From Pachyrhynchus sulphureomaculatus (lineage: Eukaryota; Arthropoda; Insecta; Coleoptera; Curculionidae): a stretch of 64,000 nt of DNA. The translations under genes were made by a program, and so were the position numbers. Shown one piece after another: positions 22,411-35,061 of the stretch (position 1 is its first letter; every line of letters begins with the position of its first letter). A model generated the notes under the pieces. That model was not told the origin of the DNA, searched no databases, and worked only from the letters and a program-made list of their open reading frames with translations. Location of the stretch: positions 204,793,987 through 204,857,986 of the forward strand of contig CM032446.1 of the NCBI GenBank assembly GCA_019049505.1, given 5' to 3'.

Positions 22411-23033
22411 CAGTCACGGTCATAGAAATTGCATGATATTTTTTCAAAACTGAACATTGACTCTAATTTCTGATGATTTTAACAAATGATGTGAAAAGGA
22501 AAACTATCAATAATAGCTATTGGTGGCAAAAAACCTAAAGGAAATAAACATGGAAAATACTTCAATTTTTCTTGGAAGTAAAAAAGAACTTTTTTCCTCG
22601 TCTAGTATTTCGTTGAGCCTTGCACTGATGCAATTCTTGTTGACATTAAGTCAACCAAATTTTTCATAATTTAAACACTGATCTCTTGATTCCACACGTT
22701 CTCAATTGTTTGTTTTAACTCATCTTTACTTTTAGGCTTAGCTGCATTAATTTTTTTCATCATGATCATCCACAAGTTCTCTGTAGGGTTTAAATCGCGG
22801 CTGTTTCCTGGCTATGGCAATGCTGAGATCCCATTTTCCGTTAAAAACTGGCATACCTGTCCAAAAATATAACCGTACAAAAAATAAAAAATGCAAAACT
22901 TTGTGGTCGTAACTTTTTTTTTCAGTCAATAAATATTAGCACACGCAAATTTGACTTTGTGGCATGAAGCTGGACCATGTTGTTCTGCTATTTTATAATT
23001 CTTAAATATATGCAACGTTTGGTATTTGACTGT
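22411..23033 (-). mobile_element. Tc1-like transposon, internally deleted, with transposase relic
   Basis: Ends are CAGTCACGGTCATAG..TTGCATGATATTT (left) and, reverse-complemented, CAGTCAAATACC..TTGCATATATTT (right), with TA on each outer side. The minus strand keeps the transposase C-terminus: CQFLTENGISALP, DLNPTENLWMIM (third catalytic region of Tc1 enzymes), then KKINAAKPKSKDELKQTIEN and VWNQEISV. A stop lies between the first two. The first two catalytic residues and the N-terminal DNA-binding region are missing, and at 623 bp it is well under half the length of a full element. Confidence 0.78.
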
Positions 23034-26000
23034 ATAGCTTCACAAAGTGTTGGATTAGTAGAGGAGAGCAATATGCCACGATAATTAACGTCAGTTCTGT
23101 CACCCAATTTAAAGACTGCAAATGGTTGGGATATTTCTAATAGGCTGGAAAATATCCACTATCCATTGACCTTTAATAAAGGGTTCTGCGAGTAAAGCAC
23201 AACAGGTCGTTAATACAATAGATAGAGCCACATTCGCTCAAGATCCATTATCTAAATCTAGTCTAAACTTGTAAAAAACTAGTATTTTAAGATCTTTTTA
23301 TTGCAATTAGTTCTATTTCTGTAGACTTCCATATAATTACATAATTATTTACAATTGTACTATCTATACTGCTTCTACTAGGATTTGAAATTTGAAAATT
23401 GGATTATTAGTCAAGCTATAGACAGTGTTTAAGGAAATGCGTAGAGTATTTAAATAAAGCAATTGGACATCTCTGAGAATTTTCCTTGTGTTTTGTTATC
23501 GTACATAAGAATTGGTACCCTATTAAAGGTTTTAAATGTTTTAAAGAAGATTTAACGAGGTGCAAAATAATATACTATTCGATCTCTTTTGACGTTTAAG
23601 ATTTTCGGGAAGGGCGAATATCCCCGCGTCTTAAGGGTCGAAAGGGGGATACTAGGGTGTCTAATATTTTTCAGATATGTTTGAATACGTGAAAATGGCA
23701 TGATTTCATTTTTAGCTCTAGGCTAGCCTTCTTGCCTGCAACGGAATTTAAAGGAATTTATTTCGGCGTTTTATGACTTGACTTAAATAATGACAAAACG
23801 AATCACTTAATTATTGGTTTAAATAGTAGTAACACAATTACAATAATTAATTACAAGATAACGGAAAAGTGACATTTCAGAAATTAATCGTCTAAATTTT
23901 ATAACCTAAAAGTAACTGTAATTTTGAATTAACGATAGATTACATAGTTCTCCGAAATGTTAAAACTGGAGCTTTACATTCCTCACGGATGTGGCCTAAT
24001 TCTTGTTACCTATTTACATGAGATTGCTACTTTAGGCAATAAATAAGTTTTTATTATAACTAATTTTTACTCTTTTTTCCTTATGATGAATTATTCATTG
24101 AGGGTCTTTAATTTATAATAATCAAACGACTTACAAATCGACTGTTACATTTCTTACTCATAACATAAGCTTATTGTGAAGTTGTAGTCATTTTGTGGTG
24201 CTGTCACGAAAAAAAAAGAAAACTGAAATTTTATTACTATTCAAGGAGAAAAAACGGTTACCGAATTAAAAAAAAAAAATAATAAGAATAAAATTAGATC
24301 ATCGTTACTAAAATAACTTTTTAAACTGCAGATTTTTAATTGTTTCGAAAACACTTTCGCACAAAAATTCAGCTGAGAGAGCCCCCAAATTAACGAGATA
24401 ACTGTCAGCAATGCTGCAATGAACTGATCGCAAGAAAATTTATTTAGTGCTGATAAAGTCTAGATTAATCGAAATGCCTTGAGAATTGTCCACGTTTATG
24501 AGCGATAAAACAATTTTATTTCGTTCTGTTTTGGTAGTATTTTTTTCTGTGTAAGGAGACATAAACAGTTCGGGACTGAGTCCACTTTGTTATTGAAATG
24601 GAACATCTAGTACCTTTCACATTAAGTTTATAGAGCTTTTCCATACTTAACTTTAACGATATATTTCGATTTCACTGAATTAACATGATAAAGCTGAATC
24701 AGTTGAATATAAAATATATAAAATTGAAACGATGGCCCACTGGCCACAATTTAGCTTTCTTGTTTTACTCTCTATAATGTAAAATATGTTGTTTATGACA
24801 GGAAGTGCTAAAACTTACCTGGGAGAAACTAGGTTTTAGAGTGACATTGATCAAGTGAAATCCAACGCGGCAAAAAGTTTTTTAAAAAAAAAAAGGTTAG
24901 CGGTACGGAACCCGACATACAGGCCATACTCACTTGCAAGCATCGTTCATAAACTTGCTTAAACGATGTGTCCTACGTGAACGATTAATTATAGCGTTAC
25001 GACTTGTTTGTCCTTTACTTCCAGTTTCATCGAAAGTTGTAAAATGTTGTCACCATTTTCATTAGAAAAAATATACTAACAGACCCTTCAATACAAATTT
25101 TCAGGAATCTACCCATATTTCCCAAAATACAGCTTATCATCATCGTGACGTTAACCAAACACGCCTAGAGAAAAATCAAGAACGCCCTAAAAACAAGAAA
25201 TAAATAAAATCCCCTTAATCGAAAACTTATTTTATGATTTTTCGAGTATGGACAGCAAAGTTTTTGAAGTAATTTAGTCGTGAAAAAATCACACCTCGAG
25301 ATTTTTGCATTTCTTCACGTTTGTTAATCACGAAAAACGTAGTCCCCCATTTCCATCGGCCTCTCGGTTTAGTAACACGATAACTTCTGAACTAAATTAG
25401 ATATCGATTTCAAATTGGGTTCACATATAGTACCTCAAGTAGAGATAGGATCTAGAGTTTTTGGGCAATATCGCTAAAAAAGAAAGGCTGGAGGTCGATA
25501 AATTTTATTGATTTTCTTAGTCATTATGAAAATTTTTGATGGATTTCGGTTAATATAATGAAAAAATGTTAAATATAATTATTTTAGAAGAGTTGTTTCG
25601 AATATATCATGTTACACGTCCTTTTCAAGGTTTCGTGAAGTCTGAAAATTGTGTTATTTTTTCATTATTTTGTATTTTGTATTTTTTGGGTTATTTTCAA
25701 TTTTAAAAGAAAACCTATGTTTCCAATTTTTTGTTGCGATTAAGATTTTTCCATAATGTACTATGATCTGAAATATCGACTTAAAGTCTTTGAATGAAAA
25801 CATTTTTTAGCGTGAAAAAGTCAAGTTCGGGATTTATTTTAGAACTAGGTGTTGCAAGGCAAGTACTTACTACCAATTTTGTTTTTATTGTTGAGTAGTA
25901 AACAAAGATGTACAAACAATACAGAAGTATTATAATAAAAATTTATAAATGCTAATCTCGTATACCTGGGACATTAATAGACTTTAAATATACGTACATT

Positions 26001-26634
26001 CAAAAAAATATATATTTTAGTCAACAATAAATTAAATTATAAAAGTAATATTAGTTCATATTTCTGGATCAATATTAAGTTAGTGTGTCAGTGTATTGTT
26101 GTCAAAGAACTGTAGGTCTATAATGTAACGTAAGGTGAATGAAATTACTATCAGAAAGCTTGAAATTGGTAGACAGGTAACATTATTTTTGAAAATTTGT
26201 AATAATCTACAATCTTACTTATTTCTCACAAATTCGTCGCGATACGTGTCCTATATCACCCAGTAAGCTATTACGATGATTTTTATGCATTTAGAAATTC
26301 AAAAATCGGTATGCCCTCACTATTCCGAGTCGCTTAATTTTGTTGCTCTATTCGAGCCGACTGCTTATACTTTTATTGGAAGTGTTCGACTGATATCTCT
26401 AGCTTGACTCTTTACAGAGCGGTGCATAGTAATACGGCACCATATGAGCTTATTACCATATTTCATTTGAAATTAGCACTACGCACACTGTAATACCATC
26501 GCACCAAAGATTGCAAAATCCCAACATAATTTGAACACTAATTAACTCTCGTTAGTGTTATTTGCAATAAAAGATTATATTTCAGTTTTACCGTATTTTC
26601 TTGTATACCTAAGTAGAAAAAAAAAAACTGGGCC
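23034..26634. other. Intergenic, no gene recognised
   Basis: About 3.6 kb of AT-rich DNA without a convincing open frame or recognised element end. A short stretch near 24898-24915 (GCGGTACGGAACCC) resembles the palindromic end of the GTTCCGTACGGAAC family but is too short to call. Confidence 0.5.
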
Positions 26635-27965
26635 TCAAATGTGGAAATATACCATAAGACTGGGGAAACACCATAGTCGTCTTAATATACAAAAAAGGTG
26701 ACCCCGAAAACCTAGAAAACTACTGGCCAATTAGCTTACTCTCCCAAGTTTACAAGTTGTTCTCATGAATCATAACAAACAGACTGGAATACAGAATGGA
26801 ATTATACCAACCGATAGAATAGGCTGGATTCAGATCGGGCTTCAGTACGATTGAGCACTTGCGCACATTGAGAATACTAATCGAGAAGGCCACGGAATAT
26901 AATATACCAATGTGGCTCACATTTGTAGATTTTCGCAAGGCTTTCGACACAGTGGAAAAATGGGCGCTTATAAGAGCTCTTAGAAATACTCGTATAGACC
27001 ACAGATTCAGCGAACTGATAGCCAGAATATATGAACGAGCAACACCCAAAGTTATGGTAAACCAGAAACTGACAAGCAAGGTCCCAGTGAACAGAGGAGT
27101 AAGGCAAGGGGATGTAATATCTCCTAAGTTTTACAATGATCTTAGAAGATGTATTCAAAGAACTGAATTGGGACGAAAAATGGCCTTCTGATAGCTGGTG
27201 ATCGGCTAAACAACCTGAGATTCGCAGATAACATTGTAATTATAGCAAGCAACAAGAATGGAATGATCCAGTTGATTACAGATCTCCACCACCAAGTAAA
27301 GAAAGTAGGACTTGACATAAACTTCTCCAAGACAAAGTACTTGAGTAACGAAGACACCAATGATGAAAATATAGTGATTGACATTCAACAATAGAAAAAG
27401 TAAACACGTACATCTATCTGGGACAAATAATAACGATAGGAAAGGAAAACTAGCAGCTTGAAATAGAAAGAAGGATACGTATGGGATGGGCAGCATATGG
27501 AAAATTGAAATATGTACTGAATATGAACATTCCTCAAAGATCAAAAACCCAAATTTATAATCAATGTATCTTACCAGCTACAACGTATGGAGCCGAGACA
27601 TGGGTTTTAACTAAAAGAACAATGGAGAAACTAAAAGTTCACTAACGGCAATGGAAAGGAGGATGTTAAATGTTACTATGAAGGACAAGAAAACTAACAA
27701 ATGGATTAGACAACAAACAAAAGTGGATGATATCACTAAACGTATAAGTGGCAAGAGCGACGTGGGAGTAGCAAGATCACTAGGTGGAGACCATGGGGTG
27801 AAAAACGAAGCATCAGAAGACCCCAGCAGAGATAGAGCGTCGATTTGAAGAGAATTGTAGGGCTTAACTGGTACCACATCGAGAAAAATGGAAAGATTTG
27901 AGAGAGGCCTATACCCGACAGTGGGTAGAAAACGGCTGAAAGAAGAAGAAGAGACCATAATAGCG
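26635..27965 (+). mobile_element. RTE-type reverse transcriptase relic
   Basis: Plus-strand reverse transcriptase region of a non-LTR retrotransposon, with stops and shifts. Blocks in order: TIVVLIYKKGDPENLENYWP, ISLLSQVYKLFS, AGFRSGFSTIEHLRTLRILI, then the open frame 26859-27191 with VDFRKAFDTVE (first catalytic Asp) and NRGVRQGDVISPKFYN. Next comes LRFADNIVIIA near 27220, where the usual FADD catalytic pair reads FADN. YLGQIITIGKE, ATTYGAETWVLTKRTMEKLK and a C-terminal region follow. The last bases are purine-rich (GAAAGAAGAAGAAGAGACC), as is common at RTE 3' ends. The 5' endonuclease part is absent, so this is a 5'-truncated insertion, inactive both by truncation and by loss of a catalytic residue. 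Confidence 0.88.
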
Positions 27966-28794
27966 ATGAGAATAACAAACTCCAAATAACATTGTTAACA
28001 CATATGGCCTTGGAATTTTATAAAAAAAAGTATCGCAGTTTTTGACAAAATGGCTACAACTTGAAAAATTGCTCACAATGAAATACATCTTAATTATTTA
28101 TTTACTGCTTGCCGGTTAATTGCAATATGCTTGACTCTTATTTATTTTAGGTATAATTTTAGACCCTGATTTAGTCACACATTCACCATTTTATTTTTTG
28201 ATTAATTACGTAGTCATTATAAATAGTTTCCAAAATCCAAACAAATAACGCCCTGTAGAATGAAACAGCGTACTTTTTAAAAGGAATAAAATATTAGATC
28301 CTACTAACGTCGCGGAACCTTTTTTTTAACAATAGTTCCAATAATTTTTTGATATTTTGGAAAAATAAGATCCCCTGAGTTCCCCACGGCACTATTCGCA
28401 TGGACTTCGCAAACTATTTGTAACTACCCAATTACAAAAAAATGTGAATGCATCACTAGTCAGACCCTTAAAATATTTTAAAATTTTGCTTGTAATCTTT
28501 AAATTTAAACTGATCATTTTATTAATATTGTTAGGTTACCATTTTTACATAAATAAAGTTTATTTTTCTAATTGTTCGTAAATTATTTTCCCATGTTTTG
28601 TTTTTTTGTAACATAGTGCATGGCATGCGTTCTTAGGATTATGTTGGGTACAAAAAATAATAGATTTGTTCAATTTGATTTATTAATTATATTAATTTAA
28701 TTTTGCAGAAATACTATAGTTTTCTTTTGGAAATATTAAACACTTATTAAATCTGATATTACATTTACAAGGCCTTCAAAAAATTTTTTATGTA
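27966..28794. other. Intergenic, no gene recognised
   Basis: AT-rich non-coding sequence between the RTE relic and the Tc1 element. Confidence 0.5.
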
Positions 28795-30302
28795 CATTAC
28801 CGCTCAAAAGTCTTTGAACACCCTTGAGAAAAACGAAATTCTTATATTATTTAACTCATATGTTTATTAAATGTACTCATATATATATGATAATTAAAAA
28901 CAAATATTTGCAAGACATATTTAAGTAATTTGAACATTGTTTTGTAAAATTGTTGGTTAATTTTCGACCCTTTGAAGTAGCTTGCCGTTACCTTGATGAC
29001 TGCTGCCCATAATTTGGGCATTCTTTTGCATTATTTAATGAGATTCAAATCAAGAAGTTGTTCTGACATAGTCAAGATTTTGTTATCTTTTTTCCTTTCC
29101 TTACTCAAAATATTATCTATTCAAAGTATAGGAACGATAGGAAGGTGTGGTTAGGATTGTTATCTGTTTGGAATGTGACCCTGTAATTCTGCAAGAAAAC
29201 CGAGGTTGCGAAATGGTCCTCCATTGACCAGTTCCTTAGTCGAGGAAAACCGTTTTTTTTTTTTTGAGTCAGCTCTGTGCTTTAGTATTGTCTAAATTTC
29301 TAGAGTGTGCATAAAATTTCGTACTCGCGTTTCACTTGAGCTATAATGTAAGTAAATATTGCACTATCAAATTATTATACTTCGTCAAAGTATAATGATT
29401 GGCCTATTTCGGTTTTTTGACGAACCGCTGTTAATTATTCACCGTAATTTGTTTCTAGTGCGAAAAATGGTCTTGTCGGAGGCAGAACAAGTTGAAAAGA
29501 TAGCAATGAGCTCTAGAAGATAACGATTGGTCTGTAGAACAATGGAAAAAAGTACTTTTTACGGACGAATCCAAGTTTGAACTCTGCCGGAAAACGGAGA
29601 CAATTTGTCCGGCGATTAGAGGGAGAAAGAATGTTACCACAGTATATAATGTCTACCGTAAAACACGGAGGTGGTGTTTTACATGGTGTGGGGTTGTTTT
29701 GCGGGTGAAAGAGTAGGAAATTTGGTGAAAATTGATGATGTTATGAATCGGTATCATCGAATTTTGCAACACGATCCTTTCCCTTCTGGTGAAAGACTTA
29801 TCGGTCGCAGGTTCATATTCCAGCAGGATAACGATCCAAAACAGAAATCGAAATTGTGTCAGGATTATATTCTGAAGAAAGAAAGAGGCGGCGATTTGAG
29901 ACTCATGATTTGGCCCGCGCAATTTTGCGATTTGAATCCTATCGAATTATTGTGGAACGAATTGGATAGGAATGTGCGAGAAATGAGGCCAACGAATACA
30001 AATCAATTGTAGGAATATTTACAAGTTTGTTGGACTAAAGTCTCCCCTGATACCTTGATGAAATTGATGCAAAGAATGCCAAAATTATGTGCAGCAGTCA
30101 TCAAAGCAAAGGAAGGATATTTCGAGGAATTGAAAATTAGCAATAATTTTTAAAAAATAATGTTCAAATTGTGTAAATATGTCTTGCAAATATTTGCTTC
30201 TAATTGTGATATACATATGAGTACATTTAATAAACAAATAAGTTGAATAATATAAAAATTTCGTTTTTCTGAAGGGTGTCCAAAGATTTTTGAGCGGTAC
30301 TG
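28795..30302 (+). mobile_element. Tc1-like transposon with long terminal inverted repeats
   Basis: About 1508 bp between TA dinucleotides (28793-28794 and 30303-30304). The ends read CATTACCGCTCAAAAGTCTT (left) and, reverse-complemented, CAGTACCGCTCAAAAATCTT (right). The inverted repeat extends far inside the element, to about 29050 on the left and 30045 on the right. It takes in an inverted copy of the transposase C-terminal codons (TTGATGACTGCTGC on the left against GCAGCAGTCATCAA on the right). The plus strand carries a damaged transposase. Confidence 0.9.
29466..30150 (+). pseudogene. Tc1-like transposase, disrupted
   Basis: Recognisable from NDWSVEQWKKVLFTDESKFE (first catalytic Asp) at about 29524. 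A frame change near 29660-29680 follows, then an open 113-codon frame 29671-30012 with VWGCFAGERVG, FQQDNDPKQKSK (second Asp) and CDLNPIELLWNELDR (catalytic Glu; DD34E type). A stop at 30010 interrupts the C-terminus, and after it MPKLCAAVIKAKEGYFEELK is still readable. The N-terminal helix-turn-helix region was not recognised; the DNA there (28950-29460) does not translate well. Confidence 0.87.
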
Positions 30303-32142
30303 TATATTCATTCGAGGTTAAATTGTTAATCCGTTTCAAATACTCTTTACCATAGCATCTAGCAGTAAATATTATGAAGAATCATTTTTTTAATACAAAT
30401 GTAATAATATTAGTATCGGCTCTATTAAAATTTCTATTCTCCAAATGTTATTTTTTGAGTTTAAGACTTAAGATTTGCCAATGGAGGAAGATACGAAATA
30501 TTTACAAGCACAATGATTGCCCTGCTGAAATCGGTCGAAACATATATCAGAAAGTAATAATTTTTTCGATAGATGCTCAAAAATAATATATTCTATAATG
30601 AATGTTAAAAATATACATACACGTGTTGCACATTATACTTTCTCTACGATTGCATCCAATATATCTACAAAATATTCAATCGAATATATTATGTATATCT
30701 GGTTGTCTACCCTTGTTTATAGATCATACGTGTGAAAAACGACATGCCTGGCTGTCGAACTTTGTAACATATAGAGCAACTTGTGCAAAATTTGCGTTCG
30801 TTCTTAGTATGCTTTTTTATACACTTCTCATGATAATCTTAGAAAATATCAATAAATCCGTTTTACGGGTCGAAAATGTCATATTTTTAAATACTATAAA
30901 TCGTGGTTATATTCACGAATTAAATTAAAAGTTCTTTTGATATATGTAGAACTGTGGAAGTTATTTTAAATCCAAAAACTACCATCTAGGTTTAATGAAC
31001 TATTAAACTTAGTCGTTGTTTACGCTTTTGCATATCCGCACAATTATTAATATTCTGGCCTTAATAATAATGGAAGAACATGTTCCTCAGTAACTAAGAT
31101 CTAAACCTTATTATTCATAATAAAATTATATTTCTAAAATAGCATAGGTGAATATATCTCGGAAAATATCGTACAATTAAAAACAAACACTATATAATAC
31201 ATTGCCATTACTATTTGATGCTATCGACAAGAGTATTTCTTTTAATACAAGATACATAATTTTTGAAGCCAGATAGATGACAAGGCCTCCACAAGTAACT
31301 GCAGAATTCCTGTATTCTGCCTGATAAATAATCTAGATTATCTTGCCTTTAGATTTAATCGGTTGTAACCGAAGTTTGCACCCGAATAAACCTATTATAA
31401 ATATATTAAGTAATTATTTAATTCACTAACTCATTATGTTTCATGCAAATTTGGTATTCGCTTTATCCTACTATTTATGTTGTGTTTCCAAATGAAAGAC
31501 AAAACGAGCATGTAAACTTTATTTAAAAAAATTAAACACTAATACACATTTTTAACACAATAACTTTGATTTTATTAAATTTAGATAAGTACGTTACGAA
31601 AGTTGGTTCTACGTTTTTAAGGTCATGTGCAAATGCATAAGTGGATACGATTTTTAAAATATTCACATTATCTTTTTTTGTATATGATAACAGTGAAATT
31701 AAATAAACATTATAAGCGGTTTTTAGGAAAATTCTTAAAACATTTTAGTAACAGTTTTTCTAAGGCGTAGTTCATGCTGTAAAGTAAGTGCAACGATCTT
31801 TAGGGTTTTTACTACAAAAGTGCTAAAAGTTGTATTATTTGTTATAATCAATTAATTTTCTTTAGATTTAATGCTAAACTTTAAAAAAAAAAAATGATGT
31901 AACACATATTTAAAAACATTTTAAATGGTTGCAATTTCAAAAAAGCAGGACCGATTTTGATGCGGTTATGCGATTCTGAGATTTCGTTTTCTTTAGATTT
32001 TATAGATGCAGTTTGATCGTGGCAAAATATATGGGTTTTGTTTAGAAGCAGATTAAAAAAAACTTACAGAAAATGTTAACATTCCATTAATGATCAATTA
32101 TGTTTTTAAATTAGATATACAATACAATCATCTCATATTATA

Positions 32143-32145
<3 letters not shown>
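30303..32145. other. Intergenic, no gene recognised
   Basis: AT-rich DNA with short open stretches (30374-30586, 30602-30928) lacking any recognisable domain or splice context. No repeats were recognised. Confidence 0.5.
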
Positions 32146-32224
<79 letters not shown>

Positions 32225-32233
32225 TATATATAA
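32138..32233. repeat. (TG)n/(TA)n microsatellite
   Basis: A short TG run followed by about 75 bp of TA repeats broken by TATAATATA, directly abutting the mariner-like relic that starts at 32234. Confidence 0.95.
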
Positions 32234-32815
32234 AGGAGGAGGAGGGGGCTTCCGTCGCCTTCAAAGTAGTGCCCCTGTTCTCGTCTCACCGTTTTTTTCC
32301 ACTGGTCGGAATTTCTATATTGTCACTGCCTCCAGCGTCGCTTGCGATTCACACGTTGTATCTCCCCTACCGTCTCGAAACTTCATCTTTAGGGGGAATA
32401 GATCAACATTACAGAGTGCGAATTAGGGGGGTAAGGGATGACAATCATGGTATTCTTTGCCAAAAACAGTCGCGTGAAGAACGAACTGCGGGCTGGACTG
32501 TCGGGATGTAGGAGGAAACCCTTCTCGCTTTCAAGTTTTGGCCGTTTTCTCATCAATAGCTTCGATGACGATCTTTACGAATGTTTTGTTTACCTTTGGC
32601 GATGATATCGAACATGGTTGTAGTCGAAGGTCATCTCGAAAGCTCGAAGTCTTGCACAGAAGTTCGGCGGGCCGTAAATCGCGAGAACCACTAGAAATTT
32701 TGCGTACAACTCAAGAGTACCCAAATACTTTGCGAATTATCTCAGACCTTTCAGTACCAATTTTCCGAACTTTATCCGTTATGAAAATAGCAGAAAGACA
32801 CGGTTAGACCCAAAC
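32234..32815 (-). pseudogene. Mariner-like transposase relic
   Basis: The minus-strand translation shows, from right to left, VNKTFVKIVIEAIDE (resembling the first catalytic region TFVKRIITGDE). An abrupt jump leads to HPDSPARSSFFTRLFLAKNT and VIPYPPNSHSV (second and third catalytic regions, H-x-DNAPAHTS and PPYSPDLAP types). WKKTVRREQGHYFEGDG at the C-terminus follows. The part between the first and second catalytic motifs is deleted and stops are frequent. Several frames must be combined, so the assignment is by pattern only. Terminal repeats were not identified. Confidence 0.55.
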
Positions 32816-33310
32816 GTGTATACAGAACAAACTTACTGAACTAGCAAGTAAAAACTTGTCAATACTATTTCGAGCTCTTGTCTGTCCCACAAGTAAAGAT
32901 ATATTCATCTTTAAGATCGTATCGAACATGTAACTTTAAAAATGTTTAATTATGTAAGTAAATTAGAACTTTTGTCTTTGTTTTTAACAATTTTGAAAGT
33001 TTAGCAAATACTACTTTATTTAGCTATTTTTTAGGTAGAATTTTGACAGTGAATATTAGTTTTTGACAAAGTGGCTCCGTTTTAGCCAAATTAGCCCGCT
33101 GTGGGTAAGTAATTGTTTTTAAATAATTTCAATTGCATAAATGATCTTAAAATTAGAGTGGGACAAATCACTTTATGATTTCTTTAATTTTATTTTGAAA
33201 TACCTCCACAAAAATAAGCATTAGTAATTGAATTGGAACTATGTTCCATGACCTATTTACCATTTTATTGCATTTTTTAATTACTTTCATGGCATATAGG
33301 TGTACCACGA
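32816..33310. other. Intergenic, no gene recognised
   Basis: AT-rich non-coding sequence before the second long inverted repeat. Confidence 0.5.
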
Positions 33311-35061
33311 TTGAGGCATCGGATTGCAAAACTGCCTCTACGCGTGACCCCGGTTTTTCTAGTAGTCAGTAGAGAGGATAACGCTGTGAACGCGTCGATC
33401 GATGGACAAAATTAATTTATAACGCAATAATCAACTCGTCGTTTTTCTGTTAATAATTAACGAATCAAGTTGATTTTTGCGTAGAAACACTCTTTAGCCT
33501 TATGTGCTTCTTATGGTCGTTTGACAAAATTGTTTGTTTAATTTGTTATTAACAATGAATAAACTTTAAGCTGAAAAATGTTAATATTAATTAAAAAATT
33601 GGCCGAAATGCATAATGCCGGCTTATTTTTCATACATTTGTGAGTACTATATCAAAAATTCAGGTCAGTATATTAATTTTTGCAGCAATGATGTAGAATG
33701 TAGATAAATAAACAAAGGCGCACGAGCTCTGACCGTACTCGCGCGTTTTCATGCAGATAATCGTAGTGAAAATTGCTTTCAGCTGCAGCTATTTCGTTTT
33801 CTTATTTGGTTATTTTATTTGAAAATGAAATAACCAAATATTAATGTTAATTTGTTAATCTGCCGTAGCAAAACCAAACAAGAAAACTAAATGGTGTAAC
33901 TGTGTAGGTAGAAATTTTCAAAGTAAAAATTATAAAAAGGTATATGCACGGTTGAAAATCGATTTTAATGCCAAAATTGAAAAACCATTTGGTTTTTACA
34001 ATTTGGTTTAAAAGTTTAAAGGAATATGTAATGATAAATTATTATTGTATGTTTAAGAAAACAAATCTCTACACCAAAATTTAGATTGTATTTTAATATA
34101 TTTTTATCATGACTTTTCTCTTATTACAGATCATTATCATTCCTAAAATATACATTTAATGCATGTTTTAGGATTGATAATGATCTCTAATGAGAGAGAA
34201 GTCATAAAAAAATGTATTAAAATACAATCTAAATTTTTGTGTAGACATTGGTTTTTTAAACACACAATAATAATTTATCATTACATGTTCCCTTAAACTC
34301 TTCTAAAAACCAAATTGTAAAATCAAATGGTTATGGAATTTTGGGGTGAAAAATTGTTAAAACGATTTTAAGGCGTGTATATATCTTTTTATAATTTTTA
34401 CCTGAAAAATTTAATATCTAGATAAAAGATTCCAAAAAACACTTAACTAATTGAGCATATTTTCGTATATTCAACTCGTAAGGAAAAACACTCAACTTCA
34501 GTGTTATATTATGAAGAAAAAAAATTGTAGATTTTTTTTAATAGAATAACCAAATAAACAAATATGTTTTTTGACAGCTGAAAGCATTCAAAAGACAAAT
34601 TTTCACTGCAATTAGCTGCATGAAAACGCGCGCGTGCGCTAAGAGCTTGTGCACGCTTGTTTATTTGTCCACATCGTTGCTGCAAAAATTAACATACTGA
34701 CCTAAATTTTTGATATGAGATTCACAAATGTATGGAAAATAGGCTGACATTGGTAATTTTGGCCAATTATTTAATGAATATTGAAATTTTTCAGCGTAAA
34801 GTTTATTCACTGTTAATAACAAATTAAATAAACAATTTTATCAAACGACTATATCCATAAGAAGCGCACAAACCTAAAGAGTGTTTCTACACAAAAATCA
34901 ACTAAATTCGTTAATTATTAACAGGAAAACGACGAGTTGATCATTGCCTGATAAGTTTTGTCCGTCGATCGACGCGTTCACAGCGTTATCTATCCTCTCT
35001 CCGACCTACTAGGGAAACAGGGGTCACGCGTAGAGGCAGTTCTGCAATCCGATGCCTTAAT
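33311..35061. repeat. Giant palindrome / foldback repeat, 1.75 kb
   Basis: Two ~870-bp arms meet near 34157. Outer ends: GAGGCATCGGATTGCAAAAC at 33313 against the complement of GTTCTGCAATCCGATGCCTT ending 35060. Matching pairs follow all the way in: CTCTACGCGTGACCCC / GGGGTCACGCGTAGAG, CGACGAGTTGAT on both sides, GCGCGTTTTCATGCAG / TGCATGAAAACGCGCGCG, and at the centre CCTAAAATATACATTTAATG followed by CATGTTTTAGG. The spacer is almost nil. No transposase frame is present. Nested shorter palindromes occur (TTTGGTTATTTTATTTG..ATGAAATAACCAAA at ~33804-33838). Confidence 0.9.
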
